From: Sycobia sp. Sy_11
Taxonomy: Eukaryota; Arthropoda; Insecta; Hymenoptera; Epichrysomallidae
Reading direction: 5' to 3'
NCBI GenBank assembly: GCA_018907035.1
Contig: JACCIC010000123.1
Coordinates: forward strand, 1,054,001-1,118,000
Length of the DNA stretch: 64,000 nucleotides
Numbering within the stretch: position 1 is the first letter of the stretch; each line of letters begins with the position of its first letter. The position numbers and the translations under genes are program-made. Below the pieces are notes generated by a model. The model was given only the letters and a program-made list of their open reading frames with translations, ran no database searches and was not told the origin of the DNA. Positions 62,421-64,000 of this stretch are shown one piece after another.

Positions 62421-62814
62421 GATTTTCTCGGTTATTCGGATAGTCTGTAGTTGATAAGTTTGTTGGTAGGACCTCCTCCAAGTCTTTCTTTTTCATTTCA
62501 GAATTTTATAGACATCAAAATACTAAGGAATTAATTTATAACGTTAAATTATTCTATTTATTCAGTTAAATCAAATTTGAAGGTAAAGTCTCTCGACATC
62601 TACAAAATTCTATTGAAAATCTTTTATTGTACCGCTTTATTAACCAGAAATTTTCTGGTGAGAGTCATGAATGGCTTTAAACTGCAACGAGATGTTAAAA
62701 ATAAATCTATTGAAAATGTACACATTTTCGAATATTAAAATTTATTATGATATAGAATGTAACGCTAAAATACGTTGAAAGGGCGGGGCGAATTAATACA
62801 TAAAGAATTATGTA

Positions 62815-63381
62815 CGAAGGCGGTTCAATAAATACTCGTGTTTGAAGACAGAGGACGTTCCTTAGGGAAGCTGGTGTTATTATCGTATGCAGCTATCTAC
62901 CACGCCAAAACAATTTTCAGACTAATTGATAGAAATATTTTACAAGATAAGTTGTCTATGAAAAAATTGTCTGCCCTATGGGTGCCGCAATTGCTCACGG
63001 CAAACAACCAGCGGAAGTGGCTGTTAACTCCGAAGCAGTGTTCGGAACAATTTAAGCAAGATCCGAAGGTCTTTTTCCGACGAGTTGTCACCGTTGCTGA
63101 AACCTCGATTCATCATTACACACCACAAACATGAAGAAATGGCTCGCGGGAAAAAAATTTTGCTCAAACGAGCAGAACGTCAGTTTTGCTCAGAACGTCA
63201 GCGCCGAGGCAGAGGCTTATTTTGGAGAGTTCGAAAAAATCTTTTTTTGGAGGGGTTAAAAATGGCCAGAGCTTTGGGAGAGTGTATCTTTCTAAAAAGG
63301 AGACTATGTTGAAAAATAAAAAGAATTTTTTTGAAATATCTCTCTTTATTTCTAACACGGGTACTTATCAAACCGCTCTCG
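62815..63381 (+). mobile_element. short internally deleted mariner (copy F), 567 bp with 26-bp TIRs
   Basis: TA duplications lie at 62813-62814 and 63382-63383. TIRs at 62815-62840 (CGAAGGCGGTTCAATAAATA...) and 63356-63381 are inverted copies with few mismatches. The interior encodes the transposase piece DKLSMKKLSALWVPQLLT to VTVAETSIHHYTPQT. It then continues with the extreme C-terminus (KKWLAGKKFCSNEQN and EAEAYFGEFEKIFF in shifted frames). The catalytic centre between them is deleted and the first catalytic Asp block reads VAETSIHH. Non-autonomous. Confidence 0.92.
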
Positions 63382-64000
63382 TATTATTACGTATGTAATC
63401 ATTAAATACGTTATATATGCAAGATAAGCACTGCACCAGGTGGCAGGATTAAAAAGAAGCAATTACCTAGTCGGCGCATACAGTTCTCAGGCACTTGATA
63501 TAACATCGCCGGCGCACGATCAATATCATGCTTTACCCCGTTTAGATAAGATCTTTCAACGCCTTTCTGCTGTCCTATAAATAATCTGCAACGAGCTTGT
63601 ACTCCATTTTACTTTTATGTCCTACATTTCAAAATTAATAATAGTAATTTTATTCAATAAATAGAGAAATAACCCGTGCAGAAATCTCCCTGTGTCATAC
63701 CTACATCTGACCTGACACGGATAAAATAACCTCTTGGTATTCGTATTTATGGAACTTGCGCCTGATTCGTGTAATATTCGCATACGCCGTACGCACGCTA
63801 TCGAGCTGTCAAAATACGTACGTTAATCGTATCAAAATCACATCCAACTGTCTTACTTTATTCCTATTCAGAATAAACGTATATAATTATAGTAAGACTC
63901 AGATATTTCGTTCGTATATAAATCTAATAATTGAATCACATCTAAATCGCACGACAATGGCATATGGGGAAAACTTACATTTGAACAAAGTTCAAATCAA
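63382..64000. other. right edge of window
   Basis: No recognisable feature. Presumed flank or intron continuing beyond the window. Confidence 0.5.

Noticed and set aside
61744..62454. 236-codon plus-strand open frame
   Set aside because: Lies in GC-rich DNA with equally open frames on other frames and the opposite strand. Composition is Arg/Ser/Pro/Leu without domain features and I see no homology, so it is most likely chance.

Overview
The window is insect nuclear DNA: strongly AT-rich, with small exons bounded by GT-AG introns, many AT, GA/CT and TG microsatellites, and several decayed Tc1/mariner elements. I infer an insect, possibly a parasitoid hymenopteran. The order rests on general character only. 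Three protein-coding loci can be read from the sequence. Coding frames close across every intron I propose.

Left third (2.7-19.4 kb, + strand): the 3' part of a large multi-exon gene. I reconstruct nine exons that join in phase into 1,350 codons ending at 19408. The product is a string of about six repeated modules that resemble a papain-like peptidase fold (viral-tegument/C76-type modules known from animal genomes). The expected nucleophile Cys and catalytic His are replaced in every module that shows those sites. Its introns carry five mariner-like copies from at least three or four lineages.

Middle (23.4-49.7 kb, - strand): pangolin (TCF/LEF), the Wnt-pathway HMG-box transcription factor. 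I place ten exons of the main path to the base: proline-rich middle region, a 193-codon cassette, a split HMG box and a split C-clamp. There are also alternative exons. Two exons (31.1 and 29.3 kb) encode competing versions of the second half of the HMG box, and the reading frame permits only one of them at a time. An alternative last exon at 25.7 kb would replace the second half of the C-clamp. The beta-catenin-binding first exon was not found and probably lies beyond 64 kb. The gene converges on the pseudopeptidase gene at 19.4 kb.

Right third (49.7-64 kb): mostly intron or 5' flank of pangolin. At 50.8-52.1 kb on the same strand is a GC-rich, apparently intronless gene for a domesticated Tigger/Jerky-type (pogo) DDE transposase that has lost all three catalytic acidic positions and the N-terminal DNA-binding domains. 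GC-rich islands at 55.3-56.1 and 60.4-62.4 kb are candidate promoter regions. A short internally deleted mariner with clear 26-bp terminal inverted repeats sits at 62.8-63.4 kb.

The three genes have no evident shared pathway. The interest lies in pangolin isoform logic, the dead-transposase gene in its neighbourhood, and the tandem dead-protease gene.
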